Origin: Brachionus manjavacas
Lineage: Eukaryota > Rotifera > Eurotatoria > Ploima > Brachionidae
NCBI GenBank assembly: GCA_019054805.1
Contig: JAHQIY010000001.1
Location: 10,368,501 to 10,432,500 of the forward strand
DNA: 64,000 bases
Direction of reading: 5' to 3'
The first letter of the stretch is position 1; every line of letters starts with the position of its first letter. The notes beneath the pieces are model-generated. The model was not told where the DNA came from, ran no database searches, and saw only the letters and a program-made list of their open reading frames with translations. Both the position numbers and the translations under genes were made by a program. Below, one piece after another: positions 18,231 to 29,994 of this stretch.

Positions 18231-19234
18231 AATATAATTATATAGTAGAACATTTTAGATTTAAATATTTATTAAAATGAGATAATTTTATTGTAATTTT
18301 AAAATTAACGAATTTTTTAATTACTTTTTTTGAATAAAATATTTTTTTAATTTCGTTTGAGATTATAAAAAAATAAATTTTTATTTCAACATTAACTGGT
18401 TACCAAATTTTTTTTTGCTAATTAAGTAAAATAAAGTCCCTGTTAAATTAGTCAAATTATCATCATCCAAATTTTTGTTAAGTAGTGCTTTTTCAAAAAA
18501 TTTTCTTAAAACATATTAAATCCAAATAATTGATGTCATTTTCCATTTTCAAATATTCACCTGATTTTAAGATGTCAAAGAAAATTTTACCAATATTTCT
18601 TTATAGCTAGAAAAAACTCCTACACCATTCTTCATTCGGAGCAGCAATTTCTATGTCTAGACTCATTTGCAGGCTTGAAAATCAAAATTTCTATTATTAT
18701 TATGTTATTAAAAAATTTTTTTCAATAAAAATTCATTTTTAATTTAGCTAATGGAAAAATTTATATAAATAGATTTTTCGCTTTTAGAAACTAATTTTTT
18801 GTAATGAATAATCATTTTTTCCAGTGAATTATATTATATTCAATTCAATTGATTTTTGAACTAGTGTAATGCTTAACATAATTTTAAATATAAATAAAAA
18901 TCAAAAATTTAAAATTTAAAAAAAAATTTATTTAAAAAACCTGTTATTATTATTTAAAATTTTTTAAGTTTTAATGATATAATTTAAAATGTTCAAAATT
19001 TGCTAAAAATAGCGTGATTTTTTATAAATATATCAAAAAGCTCAAAAAAAATAATATTATTTTGTGACAGTCTTCCAAATCACAAATTATTTAGCAAAAA
19101 TCGACCAATTTAAAATTTATTATGAAAAATAAACCAAAAGAAATTTTTAGAAAATTTATTTTAAAAATCTATTGATAGTATAGTTTATTTACAAAATTTG
19201 CTTGATTTTTGAATCGAAGTTCAGATGAAATTTA
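18231..19234. other. Convergent intergenic region
   Basis: Separates the plus-strand EF-hand gene from the minus-strand syntaxin gene, so it holds both 3' flanks. AT-rich; nothing else recognised. Confidence 0.55.
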
Positions 19235-21801
19235 TCAATGCTTCACAGATAAATATATGATCAAACCAATAATAGCCATTACAATTACAATGATTAATAT
19301 TAAAAGTAATATTTTTTTTCTATACCGTGACTAAAAAAAAAATTATTAAGAATTCACTCAAAGATTTGGTAAAAATGTTCAACTTATCTCAAGGTAATGA
19401 TTGTATAATAACTTTTTTAAACTCGACGTGTTAGTAATTAGGAAAGAAAAAAATTTTTTAGCTACCAATTTATATTCAAATTTTTCTCTAGGTTGTTTTT
19501 TATACATTCTCATTGTTTTAAGTTTGATGAGAATAATTTTAATTTTGAAATATTCAACACTTATAAATTTTTTTCTTGAGAAATTTGTTTTGTTGACATA
19601 ATATTGAAGCTAAAAAAAATTTGAGTAATTCTTATTCAAGAACTTGAAATCTTTTTTATCTCAAATAAAAAAAATTTTAAGCCGGATTTTAAATAAATTT
19701 AAAGGAATATGAATCAAGAATACATGATATTTTTGGATTTAATCGTTTTTCAATTATTTCCCTTGAGAAAGTTTTTTAAAGTTATATCGAAAAAGGCAAA
19801 ATTTTTTTCAAATAAGAGTAAAAAATTTTAAATTTAATCCTTCATTACATTAAGATTTTGAGTATGACTAGCCTTTTCTGAAAGTCTTGAAAATAATTAA
19901 AACAGCAATGCAATTAAATTTCCTATTTAAACTATTTGAATTAAATTTGGAGATTTAATTTGATTGAAAATTTCATTTTGCCTCGAAAACTTAAAAGCTT
20001 TTATTTTTTTGATAATTAGTTTAATCAGAATTGATTAGAACTTACTGCATAACGTGATGCTTTAACCAAATTTTCGTTCGCATAATGCACATTTGCATGG
20101 GTCGATTCAACATTTGAACTTATGTTGTCTGATTTGAATTTAATTTGAAAAAAAAATTAATTTTAAGATTAATAGTCAAAGGTAAATTATAAATTTAAAA
20201 TATCCAAAATTTTATCCATTCGCTTTTTCTTTCTTTTTTTATTATGAAAAAATCATTATAATTCAAAACTTCCCATTTTATAAGTTCATACTATGACAAA
20301 ACACCTCCAGAAATGTCTTGATCAAGATATCTGAATTTTAAGTTACAAAATTAAACAAGAAATGAACGAAATTGACATGAAAAAATGTTGCATTAAAATA
20401 ATGTTTTTATGGCGAATTATCCATCAAATCGGTAATTTTAACTTTTAGTCTCGGATAGAAATTTTAAATAATTGAGGAATTTAATTTTTAAAGACTAGTT
20501 CTTTCCTAAAAGATATTAAAAAATAGATTTTAATTTTTTTCACAAATAATAAATAGATTGAACCCCTTTTTTTTCAAAAATTATTATCAAAAATTAATTC
20601 GAGATAAAAATAAAAAAATTTTAATTTTTTTAAATTAAAATCTATTTATTTAAATTAAAGGAAAAACTAAGTTATATAAATCTAGTACTAACTCTTAATG
20701 CCACTTTCTCCGGAAAAAAAAAATTTTGTTTTTTTTTTAATGTTGAATGCAATATTAAAAATAGAATTTTAGATTTTTTTTACCGATTTTAATTTAACAT
20801 TTTCGTAATTAAAAAATTTAAATAAATTATTTTCAAATAATTAATAAGTGTTTAGAAATTATACCTATTAAACTATTTTGTTCATTGACCATGGTTGCCA
20901 AATCGCTCATTATTGCATTTATGTCAATGATATCGTTCTTTGATTTAAAATTAAGCTAGATGTAAAATTCAAAACAATTAAGTTTATATTTATTAACTTC
21001 AATTTGCTTCATTTTTATCTCTCTGTCACGAACCATATCAATTTGCTGGTCCAATTCACCAAGTCTTCTACAAAAAGATTACATTTGAAGCTTGCTTATT
21101 AATCATACCTGTTTTGTAAAAGAGCTTGTTTTTCGTCAATAATCTTAAATTAAATAAGCTTTAAAAAATCTTTAACTTTATTTTAACTTTATCCTACTTC
21201 AACATTGGTATCTTCATTGTCTACATCATAACTTTTCAGTGGTTTTAATTTAAGGTTATCCCTTATTTCTTTTTGAAGGCTGCTGTAAGTCTTTAGTTCA
21301 TCTTCGAATATTCGTTTGGATTTTGTGAGTGCAATTTCTGACTAGAAAAAAATTGTATTTTTTTAAATTTTATTCTTTTATATTTTACTTCACTGGTATT
21401 CAAGCTGGATAGTTTTTTAAAATAGGACTGAATTTCGTTGATTATTTGATTTGATTTTTGAAAAGTTTCATGTCTAAAGATAAACGTGAATTAGATTTAT
21501 TGATTTTTTCTTTTTTAGTCGAACATTTTATCCCGCAATTGGTTGGAGTCTTTGGAAGTTCCAATTTGTTTTTTTAATTGAATTAGTTGATTAACTTTGA
21601 CAAAAATTAAAAAAGAAAAAAAAGTGAATTTAAATTGTTTTTCCTACCATTTTGCTTTAGTCTAAAAAAGCTGTTGGCTAAATTGGTATTTATCTGATCG
21701 ACTGTGTTATTAGCTGGAAAAAAATAGTAAAATAAAAATTCGATTTATCTTTAAATTTTGTACAAACCACTATAATTTTGATAATTACTAGAGCTCGCCA
21801 T
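19235..21801 (-). CDS. Syntaxin-7/12-like Qa-SNARE
   Basis: Ten small exons, all phase-consistent: 21768-21801, 21648-21713, 21525-21594, 21389-21473, 21198-21341, 21109-21143, 20998-21067, 20865-20955, 20046-20128 and 19235-19330. They give 257 residues, the usual syntaxin-7 length. The N-terminal helical bundle includes LIQLKKQIGTSKDSNQLRDK, like the LGTPQDSPELR segment of syntaxin 7/12. The Qa-SNARE motif runs through DIIDINAIMSDLATMVNEQN and SLIDNISSNVESTHANV; the Q in NEQN is the zero-layer glutamine. The C terminus is a tail anchor: RKKILLLILIIVIVMAIIGL, then a short luminal end. Expected role: vesicle fusion at early or late endosomes. Introns are 42-70 bases except the last (about 0.7 kb) and the one before it (about 0.74 kb). 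The gene was recovered by eye because no exon is long enough to stand out alone. Confidence 0.9.
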
Positions 21802-22265
21802 GATTTATTCCAGTCTTGGATTTTTAATTTGATTCACAATTGATGATTAATTCAATGAATTAAAAAAAATATACTTTTTTTTAATAATTTCCAAATACGT
21901 ATATCAAAAATATTTTATGCTAAAAATGAATATTGACTCACGTGATTATCACATTATTTAAAACTTTGTTTTTATCTTGAATATTAGCTTTTTGATAGTT
22001 CAAATAATGAATTTGTTTAATTCGAGTAATAGATTTTAACATTTTAAATAGCTTAGCTAAATTTATTGATTTGTAATTGCACAGTTTTTTTTTAGAAAAA
22101 AGTATAAACACTTAAAATAAAGAGAACATAATCAAATTTGAATTAATAAAAATATTTGAAAATTTTATTTCAAAACAGCTTTTAAACTAATTTTTAAAAT
22201 AAGAATTTTAAAAGGCTGAAAAACTAAATAATTAAATAAAATATAAATTAAATTAAACAAAGCGC
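21802..22265 (-). other. Intergenic, promoter side of syntaxin gene
   Basis: About 460 bases between two same-strand genes: the 3' flank of the small heat-shock gene and the upstream region of the syntaxin gene. No motif recognised. Confidence 0.5.
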
Positions 22266-23180
22266 TTAATTTTTATTTCGGTTAACTATTTGAATTGGAA
22301 TAGTGACATACTTGCTGCTATTAGATTTGATTCCGCATCCACTGTTCATTTCGATTGGAATCACTCGGCTAAAATCTGTGTCATCATTCTCTAAATTTGA
22401 TTCTTTTTCGACTGGTAAATTAGGAAGCGGGCCTTTTTGGGAAATATTTACCTTATTGTAATAATCTTCTTCAATTATTCTAGTTAAAATTTGCTGTTCT
22501 TCTATAGGATCAAGATGTTTTTCCTCAAACCCTACCGTTTTTGAATCAAAAATCGTTGAGCCATTATCAGCAAAATGAACTTTTTTCTCATCAATTTTGG
22601 AATTTAAATTTTCCATTTTTTTATGCTTATCTATGATAAAAGGAACGTCAACGATTAATTGACCATTTGCTTTCAGAGAACTGCTTATTCTGAGTGTGTC
22701 TGTATTTGCCGGAAGTCCATAAATTATTTTGAACTCTTTGAATGAATAATCTTTGCCAGGGTCAGTATTATCACCTACCTGACCTGAGACAGTAAGTGAG
22801 CGTTTGTCCGCTGAAACCGAAACTTTAATAGAGTCGGCCGGGTAGCCAGCACAGTCAACTCTGATGCGATGTGTCTCTGGTACTCTTGTTTTCGTTGAAA
22901 GATTGCGGTCACAAAATGTACCTAATTGATGCTGTCTAATTGTATCAAAGTCGTGGACATAGTTGTTACTAAAGAGACTCGGTCTTCGAAAAATGTCACT
23001 TTCTCTATTAAAAAATCTTGGCTCAAAAATAGAAAAATTTCCAAAATTTTCGCTCATTCTTTTCAAATGATTTTGTCGAATGCAGTCAAATTCTTGATAA
23101 AAGTCCGAACCAAAACCTCTTGGTGGTCCCAATAAATCAAAATCTTTTGACCATCTGCGCAAAAAATAATTAGTCGACAT
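22266..23180 (-). CDS. Small heat-shock protein (alpha-crystallin domain) with long C-terminal tail
   Basis: Single-exon gene of 304 codons. Residues ~100-185 form an alpha-crystallin domain: HRIRVDCAGYPADSIKVSV (beta strands 2-3), RSLTVSGQV, the conserved F-K-E-F-x-x-x-Y-x-L-P pattern in SFKEFKIIYGLPANTD (the REF...LP motif of the family), then LKANGQLIVDVPF, the usual L-x-x-x-G-x-L. The N-terminal part carries two related segments, FDCIRQNHL (about residue 31) and FDTIRQHQL (about 78), suggesting an internal duplication. About 115 residues follow the domain, far longer than the usual short tail, acidic and Ser/Asn-rich, ending in VTIPIQIVNRNKN. The closing IPIQI fits the I-x-I oligomerisation motif. 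Expected role: ATP-independent chaperone. No introns, common for stress genes. Confidence 0.9.
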   Translation of the reverse strand: MSTNYFLRRWSKDFDLLGPPRGFGSDFYQEFDCIRQNHLKRMSENFGNFSIFEPRFFNRESDIFRRPSLFSNNYVHDFDTIRQHQLGTFCDRNLSTKTRVPETHRIRVDCAGYPADSIKVSVSADKRSLTVSGQVGDNTDPGKDYSFKEFKIIYGLPANTDTLRISSSLKANGQLIVDVPFIIDKHKKMENLNSKIDEKKVHFADNGSTIFDSKTVGFEEKHLDPIEEQQILTRIIEEDYYNKVNISQKGPLPNLPVEKESNLENDDTDFSRVIPIEMNSGCGIKSNSSKYVTIPIQIVNRNKN

Positions 23181-24301
23181 TTTTCTGAGCTTATATTTGT
23201 TTTGTTTTTTTCTAATTATTAGATTCAGTATGTTATGTAAATACGTTTCTTTTATACCTTTTGAAGGTATTTAATTCAGGCATTTCTAGAGTTTGTTTTT
23301 AATGCAGATTGCCAAGTAATTTCATTTAATAAAAAATAATTTATAAAGACAAAAAAAACAATAATTATCAATCATGATCAAATGCTTTTGGAAAATTTCA
23401 GCAATTGTTACAATGATTTATTTAGTTATTCATCAAATAGCTTATTAATAGATTTTTTAAAAACATTAATTGAAAATTGTGAAATTTGACTCGATTTTTT
23501 TCTAGAAATTTTATTCAAAATTCATTTAAATAATTTAAGCAAATCTGTTTGATTTGTTTTTTAAGCAATATTTAGACTCAAGAAACTCATTGTTTATTAC
23601 TTAAATGTTTTGAATCTTTTGATCATGAAAAAATCATGAACTCTATTTATTTTTAAGAATCAAAAAGTTTGTCAAACTAGTTTCAGAATTGAATCTATAA
23701 ACTCCTTTCATTTTTTTATTTGAAAACTGTGCTTAAAAACAAACAAATTATGATTATATTTGTTTAGTAAAAATAATAAGAATAAGTTGAAGTTTAAAAT
23801 TTGATTTTTTTAGCTTTTCAGTATACTCTCTACACGGAAAATTTTTTTAAAATTTAATAAACGCTCTCAATAAAGCTACATGATGTTATAAAATTTATAA
23901 TAAAATTGATCATTATTCAAATTGAATTATTCTATATTTCGGTTATCGTCAACTGGCGGTAGCAGTTTGTTAATTTAAAAAATATGAAATAAATTTTGAA
24001 ATTATAATTTGTTAAAATTTCATTTAAATTCTTTATAAAATTGCCCAAAAATATTAAAATTAAAAAGACTATTAACAAGATTAATATGATTTTTTTTCCT
24101 AATAATAAAATAATAACTTTACGTATTTTCAGATTTATTTTGATTAATCAGCCATCATTCGAAAAATATTTAATGTGAGTTGACTTGAGAACAACCTTTG
24201 ACAGCAAAGTAAAAAAATTAAAAAAAAAATCGACTTGGAGAAATATTTACCTAATTTTATTAATCATGTTTAAAATAGCTACATAATGATAAACAAAAGT
24301 A
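23181..24301. other. Intergenic, promoter side of small heat-shock gene
   Basis: AT-rich. I looked for heat-shock elements (nGAAn arrays) near 23190-23300 and saw TTCTAGA-like bits (about 23284) but no convincing array. Nothing else recognised. Confidence 0.4.
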
Positions 24302-24955
24302 ACTAGTCTTAAAATTCAAGATGGAGTGATGTCTTAAGTGAATTTCGTCAAGGCTCTGTCTTGGGACCACTACTATTCATAATTTACATATACGATATAT
24401 CAGCTGTCCTGAACCACATGTGCAAACTATTTGCTGACGATAGCAAACTAATGGCCTTCATAAGAAGCTCACAAGACCTAGATGAACTTCAGTGCGACTT
24501 AAATGAACTACTTAAGTTGTCTGAGACATGTCGTAACATAAAATACCACGACACCCGCAAGTACTCTTTCAAAACCGAAAACGAATACTTTAAATTAGGT
24601 AAAACCAACTCAGAAAGCGACCTCGGAACCAAAATAAACAACGAACAAAACTGGAGTGCACAAACGAAGACAGTGGCGCTGAGAGCAAACGCGAGGCTCG
24701 GGCGACCAAAAAAAGCTTTTAATTTTTGAGACTCAAAAACTTTATCAGAAGAACTCCAAATAGTGAAGAGGAAGGACCAGCCGGTTCTATTAGTGGCACA
24801 AAACAAAAGTTTTACAGACAATTTGGGAGAAACAGTCTACCAAGAAATACTGAATTTCTGCAGATTATTTATTAATAATTATGATAAAAATAATATTCAA
24901 AAAAAAATACGAATTCTTTCGTTATTCATTAATAAGTCACTCAAACAAAATTAAT
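24302..24955 (+). mobile_element. LINE family D fragment (reverse transcriptase part)
   Basis: 5'-truncated non-LTR retrotransposon piece. Codons from about 24340 read FRQGSVLGPLLFIIYIYDI, the RT box before the catalytic motif, then LFADDSKLMAF, where FADD stands in for the usual YADD. The frame runs on through SESDLGTKINNEQNWSAQTK, typical of the segment after the palm in CR1/jockey-like elements, to about 24729, and is then broken. Its GC content is visibly above the flanks. It does not match families A, B or C in this window closely, so it is a separate family. Confidence 0.75.
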
Positions 24956-26246
24956 AATGAGTAATATCTATACCTTTATATAGGTATTAACTCTTTGGTC
25001 ATCAATTCTCTTTTTTTTAATAAAACATTTATCCAATACCAAAAATAAAATCTTCAGGAATATTTGAATCTACTCAATGCATCTAACTTTGGTATTTCCT
25101 TTTGGCCACAAGAGTAGTTCAACAAATACAAATGCAAAAGCGGAAACTAAAAACCTAAAATGATAAGATGGAAAATTAAAATTGCAGAATTTAAATAGTT
25201 TAATTATTTCCAGAATTCAGGCTAATTCACACTATTATGTTAAAATTTAAGATGCTTTTGGAGAAATTTTGCGATTAAAATTGTAATAAGTGTTTATTCA
25301 GTAGTGAGACTTATTTATTTTATTTTATTTAAGACTGTGAAATAAAGCGTACTGCATTTTTTTTTCAAATTGAAAATAAAAGTTAATTATTCCGTATTGT
25401 TTCATGTCAGTTTTAATTTAATTATTTGGCATAGGTCTTTTGTGCCAGCTTCGTTTTCTATGCCATAGTTGTTCTTGATTTCATTTATTTCAGACTGGAT
25501 GCATTTTGTGTGTGTCTCAGTTTCGGTTATTGTATTTGTGTAGCTATTTGTCGTCAGTCGAAGATAAAAGTCACATTTAGTTTTATCTATACGTTTTACA
25601 GTTAGCTCTTTAGTTAGACTCTTATGTATAAAATCTAATCCTTGAAATGTGCATTTGTGTCACATTAAATTCCAGAAGCCAAATTTTAAAAAAAGATTGT
25701 AAGTCTAAATAAACTAGGGTTTTGTTCGGGCTTATTCATTAATTAAATTTTTGTTTCAAAGTTTTTTGTATTTCGGTAAACAAAATTTAACGTACTTGAT
25801 TTTTCCAATTAATAATTATTAATTAAATATATTTTATTTAAAAAGAATTTAATTTTGCGTTTCTGCATTTACGAAAAGAAAAATTTTAGACGATGCTGAT
25901 GAAATACTTTTCAAGATGTACAATTATTTAGAAAAAAAAATAATTCAAAAGTGCACAATATCTTTTGTTTGTAAATAAAAAATTTTGAGTTAAAATAGTT
26001 TTGCAATTTTTTTTATTTTTTTTATTTTTATATTTTTTTCTATTTTTATTTCGAAATTTATTATTTAAATTGATTTATGTAATAATTTTATTTGATTATA
26101 TTTTCATTTATTTAAAACTAATTGATCGAAAATTCAAAAGAATTTATAAGACATTTTCGAAACATCATCTTAAATAATCATCACTTGTTTAATTTGAATA
26201 TTAAATTTTGATTGAAAATCTAAGTTTAAGATTTAAAGATTTTATA
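24956..26246. other. Intergenic before MED8, with one unexplained open stretch
   Basis: AT-rich DNA except for 25405-25659, listed separately. The last ~100 bases are the presumed MED8 promoter and leader. The upstream in-frame ATG at 26208 is less likely as a start than 26247. Confidence 0.5.
25405..25659 (-). other. Possible minus-strand exon, unidentified
   Basis: The minus strand stays open for about 85 codons in a patch of clearly richer base composition than its surroundings. It includes KSLTKELTVKRIDKTKCDFY, THTKCIQSEINEIKNNYG and ENEAGTKDLCQIIK, with a stop at 25402-25404. There is no ATG. A possible splice acceptor (TTTCAAG on that strand) lies near 25645. Spaced cysteines suggest an extracellular or structured domain. 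It could equally be an unrecognised transposon fragment. I do not recognise it. Confidence 0.3.
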
Positions 26247-26963
26247 ATGGACCAAAAAGTAAACGATAACTTGGATAGCCTGATCCATGATTTAAAAGAG
26301 TGTAAATATTCACTAGAACATTTGTTGGTTAATCTTGGTAATGATGAACAGAGACTTGCCTATAATGAAGTAGATTGGCTGTCCATTCTGAATAGTTTAA
26401 GAATTGCTTCAACAAATTTGATATCTATATCAAACTTTTTTAAGTATCTTAACAGAGAAAAGCGAGATTTTTCTCTTAAAACAAGTGTAGTATTGCCAAA
26501 AGCTTACTCTGAAGAAGTAGATCCTGAACTTCAAGAGCTAACTGATGGTCGAATAAGTGTTTTTAATCATGATGTAATCCCACATATTATGAGAACCAAA
26601 TTAATTCCTTCTGTAGAAGAAGAAGATGCTAAATTACATCAAGCTGCCAAAGATTTTGAGCTGGTTAAAACTTTTGATGTAAACTGACAAAATTATTTAA
26701 AAAATAATTCTGAATTAATTTCTTATTTTAGAAGAATATAAGTTTTTTCAAAAAAACTATTGAAGAATCAGCCTCAATGGTTGAAAAACCAAAAAGAGAT
26801 TTAGAAAGTATTTTAAAATAAATTTCATAGTAAAAAAATTATAATTTTAAATTTTAAAGCAAAGCAATCGAACGTAACTACATACAATTTACAAGATACT
26901 TTTCAGCTTGTTAATTCTTTTTATAACTTGAAAATAGTTCCAAGACAGCCTGGTCAAAGATAA
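26247..26963 (+). CDS. MED8: Mediator of RNA polymerase II transcription subunit 8
   Basis: Three exons, 26247-26678, 26732-26807 and 26860-26963, phase-consistent, 203 residues. The N-terminal helical region (NLDSLIHDLKECKYSLEHLL ... DWLSILNSLRIASTNLISI) and the signature block VVLPKAYSEEVDPELQELT, DGRISVFNHDVIPHIMRTKL match the MED8 pattern (VIPLVLSP...DPEL...[20 protein letters not shown]). The second ATG (26247, MDQKVNDNLDSLI) is chosen over 26208 because family members begin just before this helix. MED8 sits in the Mediator head module, binding MED18/MED20 and linking activators to RNA polymerase II in the nucleus. The C-terminal part (SFYNLKIVPRQPGQR) is shorter than in vertebrates. Confidence 0.93.
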
Positions 26964-27994
26964 CTAAAAATAATTGATACAAAATTTAAATCGAAATAAT
27001 TTAAAATTATGTTATAAGACCGTTTTCGAAACTTAAATTCATTCTTAAATACTGGGAAGAATATTTAACTCAGTTTGAAAAAAATTAAATTTCACGTTCT
27101 TTGGTAGAAAACCCATTTATTCTACTTTTTTTATTAAAAACTTTCTATTGTTAATTATCAAAAAAAATCAATTCAATAAACTGAATGTTATCTAATAAAC
27201 AATTTTTTATTATTTGAATATTTTAGTCATTTAAATTTTTACTAGTCACCTACCACTACAACAAAAAATTTCTTAGAATTGAGAAATTAAGTAAAAATTG
27301 AAAAGAAATTATAATAATAATTAAATACAGCAGGAGACCTACAAAGCGAGACTAGATGTAGTTTCATTATGGTAGCTATCTTTCTGCAAAAAAATAAAAT
27401 AAAAAAAATTTTAAGTTTTTTTTTAATAAAGTAAAGTCAGTCAACACAAACATCTCCGGTCACATGAATTTTTAGCCGACCAAAAAGAGGATTTTTTCCA
27501 ACAAGTCCAAGTTATGACTCTCACTTGATTATGGTGACCTGTGTTTAAAGAATCTGTGGAACAATAGTAAATTTTTGTAGTATAGCAGTAAAACAATTTT
27601 ATTCAAATTTCAATAAAATGTTTTGAGAAAAGTCCAAAAATTTCATCTTTTAAAACCCGGAAAAACGTTTTTTTAATATATAATTTTCAAAGTACTTGAA
27701 GACTTAAAAAAAGGAAAAAACATTTAAAAAATCATGGAAAAGGTCTAATTTCAAAGTTTGAAAGTTAAAAATTTCATTTTTTTTTCATAAAATTCAAAAA
27801 CTTAATCACATTAAAGATTGTTTCAATTAAACGTCATAAAATTGGCAGATCTTTAAACTTAATATTTTAATAAAAAGAACTACTTAAATATTAAAAATTA
27901 AAGTTATAATAAAGGTTATGCATAAAAATTCTGTTTACATCGGAAAGTCCTTTAGGGTTAAGACTGTTATTTTTTCATTGTATCTAAATAACAA
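26964..27994. other. Intergenic, possible decayed MITE
   Basis: AT-rich. Around 27500-27560, CAAGTCCAAGTT and GTGTTTAAAGAATCTG resemble parts of the hAT-type MITE at 55560-55969, but I cannot see its partner end or target duplication. Otherwise nothing. Confidence 0.35.
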
Positions 27995-28807
27995 GCTATC
28001 TAAATAAAGTGAATAAATATTTTTTTTAGTATCTAATTATTTTATCTAAGTATCAAAATTTTTTTTGTTGTATCTATTATAAAAAAAAAAGAAGTAGAAT
28101 TTTTTTGATATTTTATTTAGAAAAATTAAAAAAAAATACAAAAAGGAAGAAAAATTAAGAAAAAGAAAAAAATTAATCTTTTTTTGTTCTTTTGTTTTGA
28201 GGTTGATCTTGAATTGATTTCGGCTTGTTTTTTGATCCAGTTGGTCTTCCTCTTTTCTTTTTTGGAATCTCGGACTGAGCTGAATTTTCATTTTAATTGT
28301 TTTCAACTTCAATTTTATTTTGAATTTCCATTTCTGCTTCTTGAGCCTCAATTTCTTCCATCAAATCAACTTGACTCAAAATTGAATTTACAAGAGCCTC
28401 TGGTAATTTCTTTTGATTTCGCACGTAATCTCTTATTTGTAACTCGGTTGGTTGAATCATTACAGCTTTTTTTGTTGTAACTGGTTTACCGCGTTTCCTA
28501 TTTTCACCCAAAGGAACATCTTTTGCGTTTCTATGCCATTCCAATCCTCGATAACGACAAGCAAGAACCAAAATGTGTTTGCAAATATTATTTTTTCTCC
28601 AATATGGGCATGTGCATTCACTTTGAGACCATTCTAAATGAATAGTAGTCATCCAGATTTTTCGAGCTATTTTAATTATTTTTTGATACAAAAAAAAAAA
28701 TAATTAGATACTGTAAAAAAATATCAGATACTAATTAATATTTTATTAGATACAATAAAAAAAATAGATACTAAAATTAGATACATAAATAAAAAAATTA
28801 GATAGCT
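27995..28807 (-). mobile_element. Short Mutator-like (MULE) element with inverted ends
   Basis: About 813 bases bounded by AGCTATCTAA on the left and its complement TTAGATAGCT on the right. Both ends carry further TATCTA-type words in matching order (TAGTATCTAATT, TTGTATCT), so the terminal inverted repeats are long but degenerate. Inside, the minus strand encodes the C-terminal SWIM-finger end of a MULE transposase. The catalytic core is missing, so this is an internally deleted, non-autonomous copy. I found no clear 9-base target duplication. Confidence 0.6.
28293..28691 (-). pseudogene. SWIM zinc-finger fragment of a MULE transposase
   Basis: A 132-codon frame. Residues ~25-45 hold the SWIM finger C-x-C-...-C-x-H (ECTCPYWRKNNICKHILVLA), which in MULE transposases follows the DDE core. 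After it come a basic linker (GENRKRGKPVTTKK) and an acidic, Gln-rich coiled C terminus (EEIEAQEAEMEIQNK). No DDE domain precedes it inside the inverted ends, so it cannot be an active transposase alone. A tamed host SWIM protein is possible but less likely given the flanking inverted repeats. Confidence 0.65.
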
Positions 28808-29994
28808 TTGAAAATATAAGCCTAGGGTTAATATCTATTATACTTATACTGAAAACTTTTAGTAAGCTTTAGATCCATTAGAAATTTTGTTTTGTAAATT
28901 TACAATTAAAAATATGGTCCGCTTTCCAAATTTAGTCACCATTATTGTGATCATTAAATCTTTAATAACTGATTTTGAAAATAATTTAATGCTCAATACT
29001 CTGAATGATTGAACTGATCAAGGATTCAATGAATAATCTGGACATGAGAAAAATTTAAATAATGCAATCTCCTTGATTTGAATGCAAAAAATCATTTCGG
29101 TTTCCGCATGAATGCCTGACTTTTTTTAATATGGAATTTTTTTTTCTGAACATTTAGGAAATTGCTGAAATCTATAGATCCTTGTAAAAACCATCATTCA
29201 CTTGGCTATTTGGTTAAGTTTCAAATTTATCCAGATTTGTATAGAATTCACAATCACCAAAAAAAATAAAAATTTAACTAATATTAATTTGAGTATAATA
29301 TAAAGATAACTACTAAAGATAAATTTTTCATATAAAATTAAATTTTGATTTAAAAAATTTTTAAAACACAAATCTTAGTCTAAGGAAAATTTTATTGATT
29401 TATTAATAAAATATTAACATTAATTAATAAGTTAAAGTCTAAAGTGACTTGAGAAATTAATATAGATAAAAAATACATCTTTTAACAATCCAAATCTTAA
29501 CATTCAAATTAATGTTAGATAAAAGAGTAAAATAGAAAAAACTTGCCTCATTTACAATTAATATAAAAATAAATATTAAAATAAAACTACACTTTAAAAA
29601 ACAAACAAACCATTCAATACTATTTTTTTCTTAAGATATTAGGTTTCAGAATTTTTTAAATTCCATTTTGGCAAGAAACGATCCGCTAGCTGAAATTGCT
29701 TTCCAATTAATTGAATTCAAAAAATTAATCAAAATTTTCGTTCAATTTTCACTTGAAACATCTTTAACTTTTTCTTGAACCAAATGATATCAAATGAGTT
29801 AAAAACAAATCTGATTGCTTTTAAAGCTTTATAAGAGATCCCACTTTGAAATATAATCATTTAACAGGTAATTAAGATTTAAACAAGAAAAAAATAATTA
29901 ATTCTACAAGATTCTTATACCATAACTTTAAAACTCTTGTACTTATTTCGATTGCCCGCATTAGACTTCAAGTATTTGAAAACGCTGCATCAAT
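28808..29994. other. Intergenic, promoter side of homeobox gene
   Basis: AT-rich sequence with no recognised element. The bases just before 29995 are the leader of the NK homeobox gene. Confidence 0.5.

Noticed and set aside
19401-19601. Plus-strand 66-codon hydrophobic frame
   Set aside because: It lies inside the long last intron of the minus-strand syntaxin gene and is a chance frame in T-rich DNA.
23190-23300. Heat-shock elements upstream of the small heat-shock gene
   Set aside because: Only scattered GAA/TTC triplets, with no run of three properly spaced inverted units.
25080-25165. Minus-strand hydrophobic stretch ending in LLLWPKGNTKVRCIE
   Set aside because: It looked like the end of a membrane protein, but I could not join it by splice signals to the open patch at 25405-25659 or to anything else.
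27500-27560. Possible second hAT MITE end
   Set aside because: Word similarity to the 55.5 kb MITE ends only. No opposite end and no 8-base duplication could be found.
28046-28351. Lys-rich minus-strand frame at the MULE left end
   Set aside because: Poly-A/poly-T translation overlapping the end of the SWIM frame; no support as a protein.
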